Made by a program: the position numbers and the translations under genes | Notes under the pieces: generated by a model | Databases searched by the model: none | What the model was told of the DNA's origin: nothing | Seen by the model: only the letters and a program-made list of their open reading frames with translations | Assembly (NCBI RefSeq): GCF_008831285.2 | Contig: NW_022205192.1 | Coordinates: 1 to 35,367, forward strand | Length of the DNA stretch: 35,367 nt | DNA from: Nymphaea colorata | Taxonomy: Eukaryota; Streptophyta; Magnoliopsida; Nymphaeales; Nymphaeaceae | Direction: 5' to 3' | In this document: one piece after another, positions 1-9,937 of the stretch | Layout: every line of letters begins with the position of its first letter | Numbering within the stretch: the first letter of the stretch is position 1

Positions 1-103
1 CCAACCAACCCAACCCCAACCCCAACCCCAACCCCAACCCCAACCCCAACCCCAACCCCAACCCCAACCCCAACCCCAACCCCAACCCCAACCCCAACCC
101 CAA
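1..103. repeat. Left telomere, CCCCAA repeats
   Basis: Tandem CCCCAA units fill the first 103 bases. The outermost few are shorter (CCAA, CCCAA), which could be true variants or end-of-read errors. Unique sequence begins with TAAATGG. C4A2 is the telomere of Tetrahymena-like ciliates; spirotrichs use C4A4 and Paramecium a C4A2/C3A3 mixture. Together with the right end this marks a complete linear macronuclear chromosome. Confidence 0.97.
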
Positions 104-188
104 TAAATGGGTTCGATTGTATATCCAAAGAAAAGATCGATGAAGGTGACGCGTGGATATTGATATTGAAGATGATAGGGTGATTGAA

Positions 189-614
189 TCAGCGTCCTTC
201 GCTTCCGACCTGCATTTCCAATTCTGTGATTCTTCTTTGAAGTCCGAGGAGTTGTTGTTGAAGGGCGGTCTTTTCTCCTTTGAGTGAGGTGATCTGTTGT
301 TGGATTCTGCTATTCTCTGCCTTCTGGAAGTTGAAATGGCGCTTCCTGTATAAGTTGCATTTTACATCTCTTCCTCGATGCGGACAAGCTCGTTCGACAG
401 GCTCTTCTTGACGTCAGCAGTCTTCATGGTGAGCACTGATTCAAGAGTGTCCTTCTCGCTGCGAAGGATTTGCACCTCCTTCTTATGGTTGTTGAGCTCG
501 TTGGAAATGTTCTTGATTTGTTGCTGGGTTAGAAGGGAGGAGTACCTCGAGGGTCTGAAGCTTGCCCTTGAGAGAGGCGGGATTGGAGCCGAAGCTGTTG
601 CCGGTTTGGTCCAT
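189..614 (-). CDS. Small coiled-coil protein, three exons with tiny introns
   Basis: Start ATG at 614 (MDQTGNSFGS...), stop TGA at 191-189. Two small introns restore one frame without any base change: 545-524 (22 nt) and 365-346 (20 nt). The spliced length is 384 nt, about 127 residues. After a short N-terminal tail the protein is almost wholly charged and heptad-like, including an ENSRIQQQI stretch and ending in a leucine/glutamine-rich helix. I do not recognise the family. It is transcribed away from the ciliary gene DRC2, so a ciliary or basal-body role is a guess from context only. The 22-nt intron is less certain: its sequence could also be coding if two bases were missing. The 20-nt intron is strongly supported because the homologous-looking helix continues directly across it. 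Confidence 0.7.
346..365 (-). other. 20-nt spliceosomal intron
   Basis: On the minus strand this reads GTAAAA...TATACAG, with GT-AG ends. It interrupts a Met codon (AT|G), and its removal joins EEM to KRHFNFQKAENS in one frame. Without removal the frame changes and reaches no sensible continuation. Its length is close to the shortest known intron sizes. Confidence 0.75.
524..545 (-). other. Possible 22-nt intron
   Basis: The minus strand reads GTACTCC...CTAACCCAG: GT-AG ends and a CTAAC branch-point-like motif close to the acceptor. Removal joins LQTLE to QQIKNI in frame. It is pyrimidine-rich rather than T-rich. A 2-nt deletion inside a coding GAGAGG run would explain the frame equally well. 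Confidence 0.5.
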
Positions 615-1096
615 CAAATAAATATATCAATAAATCTAAGTTATCTTTTTGCTATTCCATTCATAGATTAATCTAAAATTGAAAGTTAGTGTGGAGAATA
701 CCGCAGAAAAAAGAAAGGAAAAAGATAAGTTGGGATATGATGCTTTAAGAGAAGACTTTGAAAAGAGGAAGCGGATAACAACTTGTAGCGTTAACTTAGG
801 TATGGTAAGCTCTACGACTGGATTACTTTTGATAGATAAAAGCAATAAAAATGAACAGTGATAAAAATATGGTAAGCTAAAGCATACAGAATATGCAGCA
901 ATCTATTTCTCGTCTGAAATTGTTTATCCTGCGAAGATATGATCAACTTTTGCTTTTATTAATTTTACAATTGCATTTAGAAATGATTTTTGCTTGATCT
1001 TCGCTTATATGCTTATCGTAAATCCTTAATGATCTATGAATATGGTTAAAATAGTTTATCTGATTTATTCAGTTCATAATAAGTTAAATAATTTAG
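615..1096. promoter_or_regulatory. Shared divergent intergenic region
   Basis: This 482-bp, mostly AT-rich spacer separates the divergent coiled-coil gene and DRC2, so it must hold both promoters. A plus-strand stretch ending in TGA at about 859-861 is rich in Lys and Glu, but its only internal ATG is late. I do not call it a gene. No specific promoter element is recognisable. Confidence 0.4.
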
Positions 1097-2624
1097 ATGG
1101 GACTCCTCGGCAAGACCCTGAAGGGACGCAGTGCCCGACCTGGCGGTTTACCCCCAAAAAAGAACATAAAAATACGTCAGATCGCAAAGACACAGGAAGA
1201 ATTTGACCAGTTGAAGAAGTTGGCCAAGATGAAAAAGGATATTCTTCGATCGAAAATCGAAAGTTAGCACAAGATTGTCAACTTTAACAAGAAAAAATTG
1301 CTCACCTACTGGAGGAAGATCATGCGTATCGCCAAAACAGAAGAACTGAGGAACTAGATAGACATCTATTCGCAAAACAATCAAAGAGAACTCGATTCAA
1401 AATAGGCCTTCATTCAAATGTTAGATAAAAACTTAGACGAGGCCAACAATCAATACCAGATTGCCATCCGGAACCACCTCATCCACATCGACACCCTCTT
1501 CGAGGTTACATTTTTTTTATTCAGGTCCAAAACTCTAGAATTCACGGCTCATGGAAGAATTCAAGAGAGATGTCACCATCCTCGAAGATGAGTATGTACT
1601 GAAAGGGAAGAAATGGAACAAACTCACCATGACCACTTGAAGGAGCTCAACGATATGATTTAACCGTGAAGGAAGAGGATAGGAGAAAAGCTGAAGAGAC
1701 CAGGACTGAAGAGCAGGCCTTTAGGGAAGAGATCAAAAATAAGAATCTTGAAGATTTGCAGCATATGAAATTCAATTTGGAAGCAAAGCAGACCAAACAC
1801 TATACCGAATTAGAGCAGATGCATCAGAAATATTCTTCAGATACTGGAAAGAAGACAGAAGAGCATAGCAAGAACTTTGAAGACAATAAAAACATGACAT
1901 TGAAGATTGATGAACTTGCAAGAAATATTGCCAGAAAGAGATCGAAAATTGACTGCTAAAACTCAAAATTTTGCAGCATAAGAAGGAAAGTGGGCCAGAA
2001 ACAATGCCTTAAGAAGGAAAAGACAACATCTCCAAAAACTACCAAGAACTTAAGGAGAAAATGAACAGGTTTAGAGAAGAGGAGGATAGAAGACTCAAAG
2101 AATTGACAAATAATTCGAGAAACGCAGTTGAAAAGCTGAAGAGCTACCTTGAACTTGGAGAGAGGATCCTAAAAACCGCATAACTGTGCCGTCGTCTGTA
2201 GACCGAAAAGGAAAAAGTGTTGCCCTTCTATGAGAATACAGTTGATGAGAGCTAAATCTCCGAAGAGATGAAAAACCAGTTCCAGTAGCTGACTCCATAG
2301 GAATACGAATAGTTCAAATACCTGAACAACTTCTTCAAGAGGCACAACAAGGTCCTTCTTGACAGACTGGCCATTTCCCGGCAGAAGGACACCCTGAGCA
2401 AGGACAACCAGATGCTCAAGTCCCTCTTGAAGCATACCTTGATGGAATTTCCTCAACGATGAAGTCTGAGGACACCAAATCCTCTCCTCATCGTCAACAA
2501 TAGGATCAACATCACCCAGGAGCCTGTAGAGGAGATCAACGCCCCCACAGTTATCGAAGCTAACGTTGTGCACTCCTACAACATGACTCAACTTGGAAGG
2601 ATGGCACCCCAGCGTTTCCAGTGA
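1097..2624 (+). CDS. DRC2: Dynein regulatory complex subunit 2 (CCDC65 homologue), frame-broken
   Basis: DRC2 is a core coiled-coil subunit of the nexin-dynein regulatory complex in ciliary axonemes. It pairs with DRC1 and anchors the complex on the microtubule doublet. Seen here: start MGLLGKTLKG, then KLAKMKKDILRSKIE, a long coiled coil with the family hallmark REEIKNKNLED, and a C-terminal YLDGISLNDEVLRTPNPL segment followed by a short tail ending at TGA 2622. TAG and TAA codons occur inside conserved stretches, supporting their reading as Gln. One 20-nt intron lies at 1505-1524. Reading the whole protein also needs about nine single missing bases (near 1550, 1600, 1664, 1940, 1948, 2015, 2024, 2437, 2452 and 2468), all -1 in effect. 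Conserved sequence resumes immediately after each. This is either poor consensus sequence near the chromosome end or a decayed copy. The family assignment is firm; intactness is not. Confidence 0.85.
1505..1524 (+). other. 20-nt intron in DRC2
   Basis: The sequence is GTTACA, a run of eight T, then ATTCAG. GT-AG ends, strongly T-rich. It falls exactly between the conserved HLIHIDTLFE and the following VQNSRIHG segment. Removal is frame-correct for both flanks. Confidence 0.75.
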
Positions 2625-2746
2625 TTCATCATGAAATTTCTTAAATTATCAATTTACGTTACTTGCAACTTTTTCCTACTTTTCATCAGCACGTAGATTA
2701 TGCATTAAATATGAGTGAGAATGATCAAAAAACATCTTAAAAACTA

Positions 2747-3470
2747 TCATAAATTATAGATTTTTCTAATGGCCGCCTTGTGGAGTTTTTTCGATTCTTT
2801 TTTGATTTTATTCGAGTGGTAAACATAGGGTATATGTTGATTTTCAAGGTAATATTTCCCAACAATTCTAAATATTTTAACGCATTATTGTTATTTTCTA
2901 TACCTAACGCTATCGTTAGGCTAGCCATTGGAAGCTCCAGTCCAAAACTCCTTGATTTGCTCCATGGTGACATAGGAATTGAGCTTCATCTCCTTCTTTT
3001 TGAGTATGAGATAAAATTAATTTATTTTGATTATCATACTATTTTTTTAAATTACTTTTTCTATCATTTTTCTAAGTTTTTTTTAACGCCGAGCAAATTT
3101 GATCATCAGATGGAAGATATTTGATGTAATATTCCTTCCAAATTTTTGTTTATTTCCTTCATGTTCACATTATTTGCTCGTATTTCTTCTCTAAATCGTC
3201 GTGATTTTTTTTCTTCAATAGGAGATTCTAAGATAGTACAGTGATAAGATTGCTATCCTTGGACTAGTGACCATCTCTAGGGGCTGGCTGATGAGTATCA
3301 TGTTCAACTTCAAGAGCGTTTTGAAAAATATGATTTTTCATATAATCGGCAGGTTGTTGATGGAAACAGTTATAGGATTGGAGGCCATCGCAAGAGGAAG
3401 GAAGATAGTTGAAGAAACTTGGGCTGTACATCATTGTTGGGTAGTACGAGTAAGGCGTAAAGTGGAACAT
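2747..3470 (-). CDS. Conserved unknown, paralogue 1 (frame-broken)
   Basis: Start ATG at 3470 (MFHFTPYSYYPTMM), stop TGA at 2749-2747. Two missing bases near 3170 give 726 nt, exactly the length of the neighbouring gene at 4623-5348. The two proteins align from end to end. The N-terminus is rich in Tyr, Pro and Phe; the middle shares KFGRNITSNIFHLMIKF with KYGRNINSNIFHHMVKR; the C-terminus shares KIFRIVGKYYLEN with KIFRIVCRYYLKN and an ESKKLH motif. The C-terminal half is basic and probably helical. No known domain is recognised. Nucleic-acid binding is possible from charge alone, but I would not assign it. Divergence at most positions with these blocks kept argues that both copies were under selection. 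Confidence 0.7.
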
Positions 3471-4622
3471 TCTATTAATTAATTATACGCTATATAGCAG
3501 GTAGTATAGAATTTCATCTAAAAATTAGATGAAATAACGGTTGTTCATCAAATTACGAAGCTTTTTTAAGAAATCTGCGATGGTGCTAATCAAAAACCAG
3601 CGAATTCCATTTAAATTTTACTAATTGCGTTTTATAATTCGCATATAGCGTTTTTTATTCTTCTATGACGAGGAAAATATATATCATATTAAGAAAATAA
3701 GAATTTGTTTTTTATGAAACTGTTGATAGTGATTTTACCCTTCGAAAAAAGGTCAGAATTTAAGGAAATCACAAATAGTTTTCCTTTCATTTAGAATCAC
3801 ATAAATTTCTATTTATTAATTGGCATAAGTTATATAGGTTTGTGCGTGGCTTACGGGGCAAGAAGACGAGGGACATCAAAACTAGCCAAAATATGGTCAA
3901 TCATTATATTTTAATTAAGTTTGATTGTTTTTTCTGACAGAACTTCCGCATCATGCATCCACATCCATATAACGATAATCGCAAATCGCAAAACGTCACC
4001 ATTTCCTAATGAAGGAAAATAAAAGGAACCATTTAATTTGGCTGTTTGTAATTGGGCTTTATTTAAACAGTATTTTTCCCGAATAATCAAACTTAATAAA
4101 ACTTCGATTGTTGGCATATATGGGGAAGTATTTTCTCATCACCGATCGAGGATTTTTAAAGATGCATCGTCTCGAGGCGTTTCTACATACCAAATAATTT
4201 TTTCTTTTGAAGCTCTTCCAAATATTCTACATGGTGAGACTAAAATTAATTATGTATGCAATCATTTGATACTTTGGAACCGCTACTATCGAGAATATCT
4301 ATCAATATCAATTAAAATTTGATAACTTTTGTATTACTGATTTTGGAACATCTCCCATTACTATATTTCTTACAAAACTTACCAAGTCAATCACAAAGGC
4401 CAAAATTACACTCAACTTATAAAGTACTCATATCACATGCAAAAACCAATCGTTTTAAAATATTTTTTTCCTTTTTTTGATAATCCAATCAACATCTCGT
4501 ATTAGATCCTCAAACTAAATGCAAAAAATAATGAAATCGCACATTTAAACAACCAATGGTCAGGCTCTATCTCATTTTCAGCTTTGATAATGGATTGTTT
4601 TCGTATTAGATGTTTAGTTATA
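3471..4622. other. Long spacer with only weak open frames
   Basis: About 1.15 kb of AT-rich DNA between the two paralogues. Only weak candidates appear. A plus-strand frame at 4038-4322 (94 codons) and a minus-strand frame starting at 4117 (about 107 codons with TAA/TAG read as Gln) overlap on opposite strands. Neither has recognisable motifs or clearly better codon use. Given the low TGA density in this composition, both can be chance. A decayed third paralogue was considered, but the GRNI and KIFRIV blocks were not found. Confidence 0.4.
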
Positions 4623-5348
4623 TCACTTGGGATGCATCAACTCCAAAATCCTCCTCAAACCTGAAATATGGAGCCTCTTTGATTCGCCCTTGATCTTGAG
4701 CACGTTGTAGGCATGCAAGATATGGATATTCTTCAGGTAGTAGCGGCAAACGATGCGAAAGATCTTGCTGAATTCCGCCTCTTTCACCAAGGTTTATTTG
4801 TAGATTCGGTTTCGGTACTTTTGCCCCTTGAACATCTTGGTCATCTTGTGAAAACTTACGTACGTCCTCAATTTCTACTATTTCCTTGTCAGGTTCTCCA
4901 TGAATTCGGGCAAATCGAGAACGGTACCCACACGATCAATAACCTTCTTGATAATGTTGATGAGGCCTTCTTCGGCTAGGAGTCTTTTGACCATGTGGTG
5001 AAAGATGTTGGAGTTGATGTTTCTTCCATATTTTTGCTTGAAGCGAAGTTGAGGTGACTGTTCCTCGGATTCTTCCTGAAGATTATTCGCGGAAACGCTT
5101 GACTAATTCTCTTCATTTTTGACCTCACTGGGCTTGGTTTATCTTTGCTAGATTTTCACGGGGCACTCGTCGAATAACGGTGGATAATCACTGGGAAATG
5201 GCGAAAGGAAGGGATACTCGTTGTTCTAGTTTTCCGGTTGAGGGTGATAGGGAAGGGCGGCTTCTTAGGGAACATAATAGAGTTGATTACCATAGTATCC
5301 CGCATGAGGGTGGTACTGGTTCAAAGAGTTATTGCTGATGGGCAGCAT
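4623..5348 (-). CDS. Conserved unknown, paralogue 2 (intact)
   Basis: Start ATG at 5348 (MLPISNNSLNQYHPHAGYY), TGA at 4625-4623, 241 residues, one uninterrupted frame with several TAA/TAG glutamines. The N-terminal third is a low-complexity Tyr/Pro/Asn/Gln segment. Next comes an acidic, Ser/Glu-rich linker, then the conserved KYGRNINSNIFHHMVKR block, a basic helical region, KIFRIVCRYYLKN, and ESKRLH near the C-terminus. The layout (disordered N-terminus plus compact basic C-terminus) resembles nuclear or nucleic-acid-binding proteins, but no named domain is visible. It lies in the same orientation as its paralogue and the calpain gene. An alternative in-frame ATG further upstream, at 5507, would add an unlikely AT-rich extension lacking the paralogue's equivalent; the lengths of the two paralogues match only with this start. 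Confidence 0.8.
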
Positions 5349-5686
5349 GAATTTTATTATAATTAATTGAAAAAACAATCGCGAATGGATATAAAATATC
5401 GAATAAAAAGTTTTTCCTTCATGATTTAAAAGATTAAGCGCTTTCTCCATTCCTCCCCAACCCATTTTAATAAAAGTTCGAACATCTATCCATGATATAT
5501 CCATCATTAAATTAAAGATATTCCTTTTTAAACATCCATTCAGTAAGAAAGGCCCTTATTGTCCATCTGTAAAAATAGAAAAAAATCAAATGAAATACTT
5601 TTTTATTGATTTTGCCTTGTCTGTGAAAACGTGAAGTTCCACCCTATATATATGTCCATACGTTCCATGATCATATTAACAAAGAA
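5349..5686. other. AT-rich spacer
   Basis: 338 bp between two minus-strand genes, so it holds the promoter of paralogue 2 and the 3' end of the calpain gene. I see no coding signal, repeat or RNA gene in it. Confidence 0.5.
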
Positions 5687-7553
5687 TCAAAAAGTTTAGA
5701 TGAAGTACTTTCCCAAACTGGTCTCCTCTGTAAGATCCTTCTTCTAAAAAATGATCAGCATCTCATTTTCGGTCAGCTGTAGGGCGGTATACTAGCTCTT
5801 TAAATTGTAGTTTATGCATTAGAGATTCACCTGCTCCGGGAAACTTACCTAAAGGTTGATCTTCGGCTTTGATTTGTTCAACTTGCGGATGAAGATTAGC
5901 ATCAAATCACCCAACCACACTCCTCCATGCTATAGTTCCTTGCCCTTGAAACGGCTTCCACCCAAATTACGTTAGATTTAAACCTTAGCGTAGTGAAGCA
6001 AAAAATCGTAGAATCTTAATCGATCTAAATGAATCGAGAAATACAGGCTTAAGATAAAGAATAGTCAATCTTTATGGGAGTAGAGCCAGTAACTACGATT
6101 TTATCATGGACTTATTTTTTCTTAGGATGATTTTTTGATGATTTTGGTAGCTTTTTTTTTAGTCTTATCAAATACTATCCAGGCGGCAATACTTGATAAA
6201 TATCATGAAGAAGATCTATATTAAATGCATGCATACTTGTTGAGCGTACCCCAAAGCAGCCCTATTCGTTAGTCTTTCCTGATATGATCTTATTTTATCT
6301 TTATGAGATGATCTGATATGTCACTGGATAAAAGGAAAAATCTCCCTATAACTATTACTGAACAAAGGAAATACTAACCTATTGTTATTTTTCCACAGTT
6401 ATCTGAGCATAGAGGTCAGATTCAATATCATTCTCTATGATTTCCTCACTTATTACGTTTGAATTTTTGTTATAGTGAACAAGGAAAAACTCTTAAATCT
6501 GTTCTAAAAATTAGTCTTCTTACAAGACGAAGTTTCCCTCGGCTATTGCAGGCTAGTCTACTTCTTTCTTTATCCTTGCTTACAACTCTGAAGTGATAAT
6601 GCCATGAAAGCCTCGAAAATCAAACTGTCCGCAAGGATTTCTCAAGTAATAGATGGTTTTTCCTTGGAATTCGAATATAGATTTCAGATAGAAATGCTTC
6701 CCTCCTGATAATCCGATCTTATGGTGAGGCTATTTCTTCGAGGTGACGATACAACTTCTATTTTTATTCAAAAGTAAAATATTCTTTTTCATGATATCCC
6801 TATAAGTTTCTTTATCAATTGAGTTGAGACTGTAATTGGCAAAGGGATATGACAAGAAATGCTGAAAAACTTCCACCGGAGAAGTAATTGATATCTTTTT
6901 AGCCCCATATCCTTTCACTTTTTGCCAAGCCTTCTCCAAAAGGCAAGGCCACATATACATACCTTTGATTGGCTGGGAAAAAATTGGCTTATCTTTGAAG
7001 CACAGGACATAATCGTCGATGTAGATGGGCATTCTTACTCCATGAACGTACATGTTTACTGCATGAATTCCGTACGTATTTGGTTAAGTTATGATAAGAT
7101 TTCTAACTAGGTGAGAATTATCGGCTAAAAAACACAAAAAGACGCTAAAATACTGCAGCGCATCATCTATATGTTATCATGATTACTTTTTATGAAAATT
7201 TGTGAAGAGTTAGAACCTCTTTCATCGATTATCTTATAAGCCTTTCCTCTTCCCGCTTCTTGATCTTTCAAGAAATAGTAGGGCCTATGAAAGATGCACT
7301 TAAGTTCGTTTTGCTAGTTAGAGGATTTGAGTATGAGAGGTTCTGATTTCAATGTGGGATCTTTATAAAGTTTGGAAGATTTTTTAAGTTGGCTGGCGCA
7401 ATCATTCAGGATCACTTGTATCGACTTATCATTCGCAACTATCTATTGTGTGTGGGTAATATTGGCCTCTGAGTTGTCTTCTCCGAATTAGAATTGGTAT
7501 TGACGAAGTTACTAATGTTATTTGAGTCCGGCACAGCATTGAGTCCCTCCCAT
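5687..7553 (-). CDS. Calpain-like cysteine protease (peptidase C2), frame-broken
   Basis: Start ATG at 7553 (MGGTQCCAGLKQ; Gly2 and Cys6/7 would suit N-terminal acylation, an inference). The protease core is clear. A Cys near residue 133 lies in RCSILASF, corresponding to the CWFLAS of calpains, though Trp is replaced by Ser. Then come YIDDYVLCFKDKPIFS and LLEKAWQKVKGYG, the catalytic His in GLSGGKHFYLKS, and the catalytic Asn in LRNPCGQFDFRG. The region after the protease domain is beta-rich and ends in a C2/CBSW-like segment (FLLHYAKV, GGVWLGDLMLI), stopping at TGA 5689-5687. Two or three single missing bases are needed, one in a T run next to the active-site helix (about 7130) and one near 5990. 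Calpains cut target proteins in limited fashion, often under calcium control; substrates cannot be told. Family confidence is high; activity is uncertain because of the altered Cys environment. Confidence 0.82.
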
Positions 7554-8231
7554 GATTATTTTATTTTGATTTTATTATTGTTTATTTAGTCAATAAAATG
7601 GATCCAAATTATCATCAAAGCGGTATAGATTTCAAGATTAGCAAAAGGATAAAGTGGCAAATGATGAAGTGATTTTATCCATATCGTCATTTTTTATTTG
7701 CTAAGTGTATAATTCAATAAGAAATGACAAAAAAGAAAGATAAGCTCTCAAAAACCTTTTCACAAAGTATGGAAGGAATGCTTAGCTTCTCCATCTTTTT
7801 CGAATCCCCCAAGATAAATCCATCAACTTTCCCACCTTTTAAGGTAAGAATTACGATAAAATCCTCTTGAAACTTTCAATCCCTCCAGTCCCTATTTTAG
7901 AACTTCAAACTCTCTAACTTTTTCTATTTATATTTTTCGATTTGATTTTTGGTCACCATTCATATTGTAATAAATCTTAATAATAATCAAACCACCCTAA
8001 TTCTTCTTGTCTTATATATCCTTGTGCACTTTAGAAGCACTAATTCCTTTAAAATCTTTCCAATAATTATCTTTGCGTTTGTCATTTAAAATTGAAATCA
8101 TTGATTAATAGGCGAAAAACTAGGTAATTGCAGGTCTGTCCAAGGCAATTCTGTTCCTATTTTGTCCATTATTTGCCGATTTATTAAATGCTTTTATATC
8201 TGTTGATTATTAATAGTTCTTCCATAGAGTA
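7554..8231. other. Divergent spacer with one short weak open frame
   Basis: 678 bp between the divergent calpain and cytochrome b5 genes. It is AT-rich. A plus-strand ORF at 7724-7870 (48 codons, starting MTKKKDKLSKTF) contains a GTAAGA splice-donor-like sequence. It could be a small gene or an upstream exon, but nothing else supports it. Confidence 0.4.
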
Positions 8232-8916
8232 ATGAAGAAGGAAATGGACGAGTGGATCGCTTGGGGTAAGCAAAAGAGGCGTTTTTTAACATTTTACAAG
8301 GAAAATGTTCTCGATTTGACAGATTTTATAGCCATTCACCCCGGCGGAAGGAAGTCAATGGACAACTTCATCTTCAAGGATATTACACAGCTTTTGTTTA
8401 CTATTTACCCACATAGAAAAGAACCTACCCTGGCAACACTCAATAAATATATCATCGGTGTCAATACCACCTATGATGAAACCAAGAAAAACTAGAAAGA
8501 GAATAAATCTCTTGGCAAAAATAGCAAATCGAAAAAGAAAGTATGTTTTAAGAAAACATTGAACTATAGTGTGGAAAAAAAAGGAGGTGAATCAAAATCC
8601 CATGGTCATAATTAAAGCGGGCCGGATCAGGGCTAATCTCATCAAGTTAGGAAGTCGATAAGTATCATCTATATTTACCATAGATTAAGGAAGGAAGTAA
8701 AAATACCACATCAAAGATAAATTCGAGGTTTCGATTAGACTTATTTCAGATCCTTATATAGATGAGGTTCAATCAGTATTGCAATCCCCAAATGATAAAT
8801 ACAAGAAAAAAGGAGATAAGGAGGAATTAGACGTTAACATAACTTAGGAAGAAATTTAGTAGTAAAAAACGCTTGCAAGGATGCCGGTTATGGAAGTCAA
8901 GCATATTAATAGATGA
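8232..8916 (+). CDS. Cytochrome b5-like heme-binding protein (two frame breaks)
   Basis: Start ATG at 8232. Residues 20-77 form a cytochrome b5 fold. LDLTDFIAIHPGGRKSM carries the first axial heme ligand (His36 of HPGG), and YPHRKEPTLATLNKYIIG carries the second (His61). Such domains pass single electrons to lipid desaturases, hydroxylases or other oxidoreductases. There is no signal peptide or membrane segment, and the tail after residue 85 is Lys/Ser-rich. Two -1 breaks (near 8653 and in the A run at about 8700) lead into VDKYHLYLPQIKEGS and then DKFEVSIRLISDPY, ending at TGA 8914. The partner enzyme is not on this chromosome as far as I can see. The domain call is good; the exact C-terminus is less certain. 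Confidence 0.75.
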
Positions 8917-9125
8917 AAGAAACGAATATGATCTGTTAATTAGTTCAATCTAGTTATTAATATAGGGGGACATTTTTTGGATGGCTGGGATGATCAAAAA
9001 AAGATGTTTCTTACCAAGTTAAGTGCATTTATTCTTCATTTTTTCTGATATTAGGATGGATAAATAGATCAATTATAACTTCTATCGTATTTTTATACTT
9101 TGCAATATCTCATTTCGGTATTTAA

Positions 9126-9912
9126 TCAAATGTTAAGTATGCAAATCATCCAGCTTTTAGTTTAAAAGTCCAATTTCACATAAACAGAGTAGAGAGCTTC
9201 TTATTTCTGGTTCTCTGTTTGATGATATTCCAGACTTTTTCCTTATAAATCGAAGGTTTTACGATACACTCCTACCTAAGGAAAGACTCTATTGCTTCTT
9301 ATATGAGGGTCTGCGAATAAAATCTCAACCTTATCTTCACGATGGCAATTTAATCCGATGATAGACAGTGCATATCTTCCATCATCGATCATAATGCTAC
9401 TCTTTCCTATCACCTTTTTCATCAACTAGTAAAATTGTTTGAATGTTATGGTTGAGTCGAAAACTGATTGTGGGCATATGATTGAACTGGCCGTTGAGAA
9501 GCAATAAAGAATGAGGAATTTTGTAAAAATGGCAAGCTATTGAGCCGATGAATGGTTCTGCCCAATGGCAAGGTATGTCTGCTGGAGCCCATGCTTTTAT
9601 GTTAACTATTCAATCACATTCGACCGTACTTCTCTGTTGATTTTAAGATAGCGATTAAGTCATCTTTTTCGCTTAATTTTGCATATAGTCCTTCTATTGA
9701 TACTTATATTCCTTGAGTGCTCAAGAGAGTTTGGATTGCTCGCCATGCACATCCCCATCCCATATCTCTAACGCCATAGTTATAAGGATAGTATACTCCT
9801 TTAGGACTTATGGTCAAGCTATTAGAATACAATTGATTGATTTCTGAGAAGCTGAATATCCTGTTGTTTTATTACTATTCGAGTTTTAGAATAGGAGTTT
9901 GTTCTGAATCAT
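9126..9912 (-). CDS. UFM1-specific protease-like (peptidase C78), frame-broken
   Basis: Start ATG at 9912 (MIQNKLLFQNSNSN), end TGA 9128-9126. The C78 signature is clear. YYPYNYGVRDMGWGCAWRA carries the nucleophilic Cys in the GWGC-[AY]-R context of UFSP1/2. Then follow WAEPFIGSIACHFYKIP, an IDDGRYALSIIGLN segment and the catalytic Asp-Pro-His in ILFADPHI. These enzymes mature the ubiquitin-like protein UFM1 and remove it from targets. The length (about 260 residues) is nearer UFSP1 or the bare catalytic domain than full UFSP2. At least three small indels are required (near 9810, 9620 and 9440), but the catalytic motifs remain in good context. It lies 25 bp from the gene for a membrane RING E3 ligase on the same strand. 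Confidence 0.8.
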
Positions 9913-9937
9913 ATCTTATTATTATCGATATGCAAAA

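Noticed and set aside
679-861. Possible small gene in the divergent spacer (charged frame ending at TGA near 860)
   Set aside because: It lacks an early ATG and any motif; the only in-frame ATG leaves 20 codons.
2169-2591. Minus-strand 140-codon frame over the DRC2 C-terminus
   Set aside because: Shadow of DRC2; the plus frames carry the conserved YLDGISLNDEVL segment.
4038-4322. 94-codon plus-strand frame in the long spacer
   Set aside because: No motif, no paralogue match, and an overlapping minus frame is equally open; TGA is rare enough here for chance.
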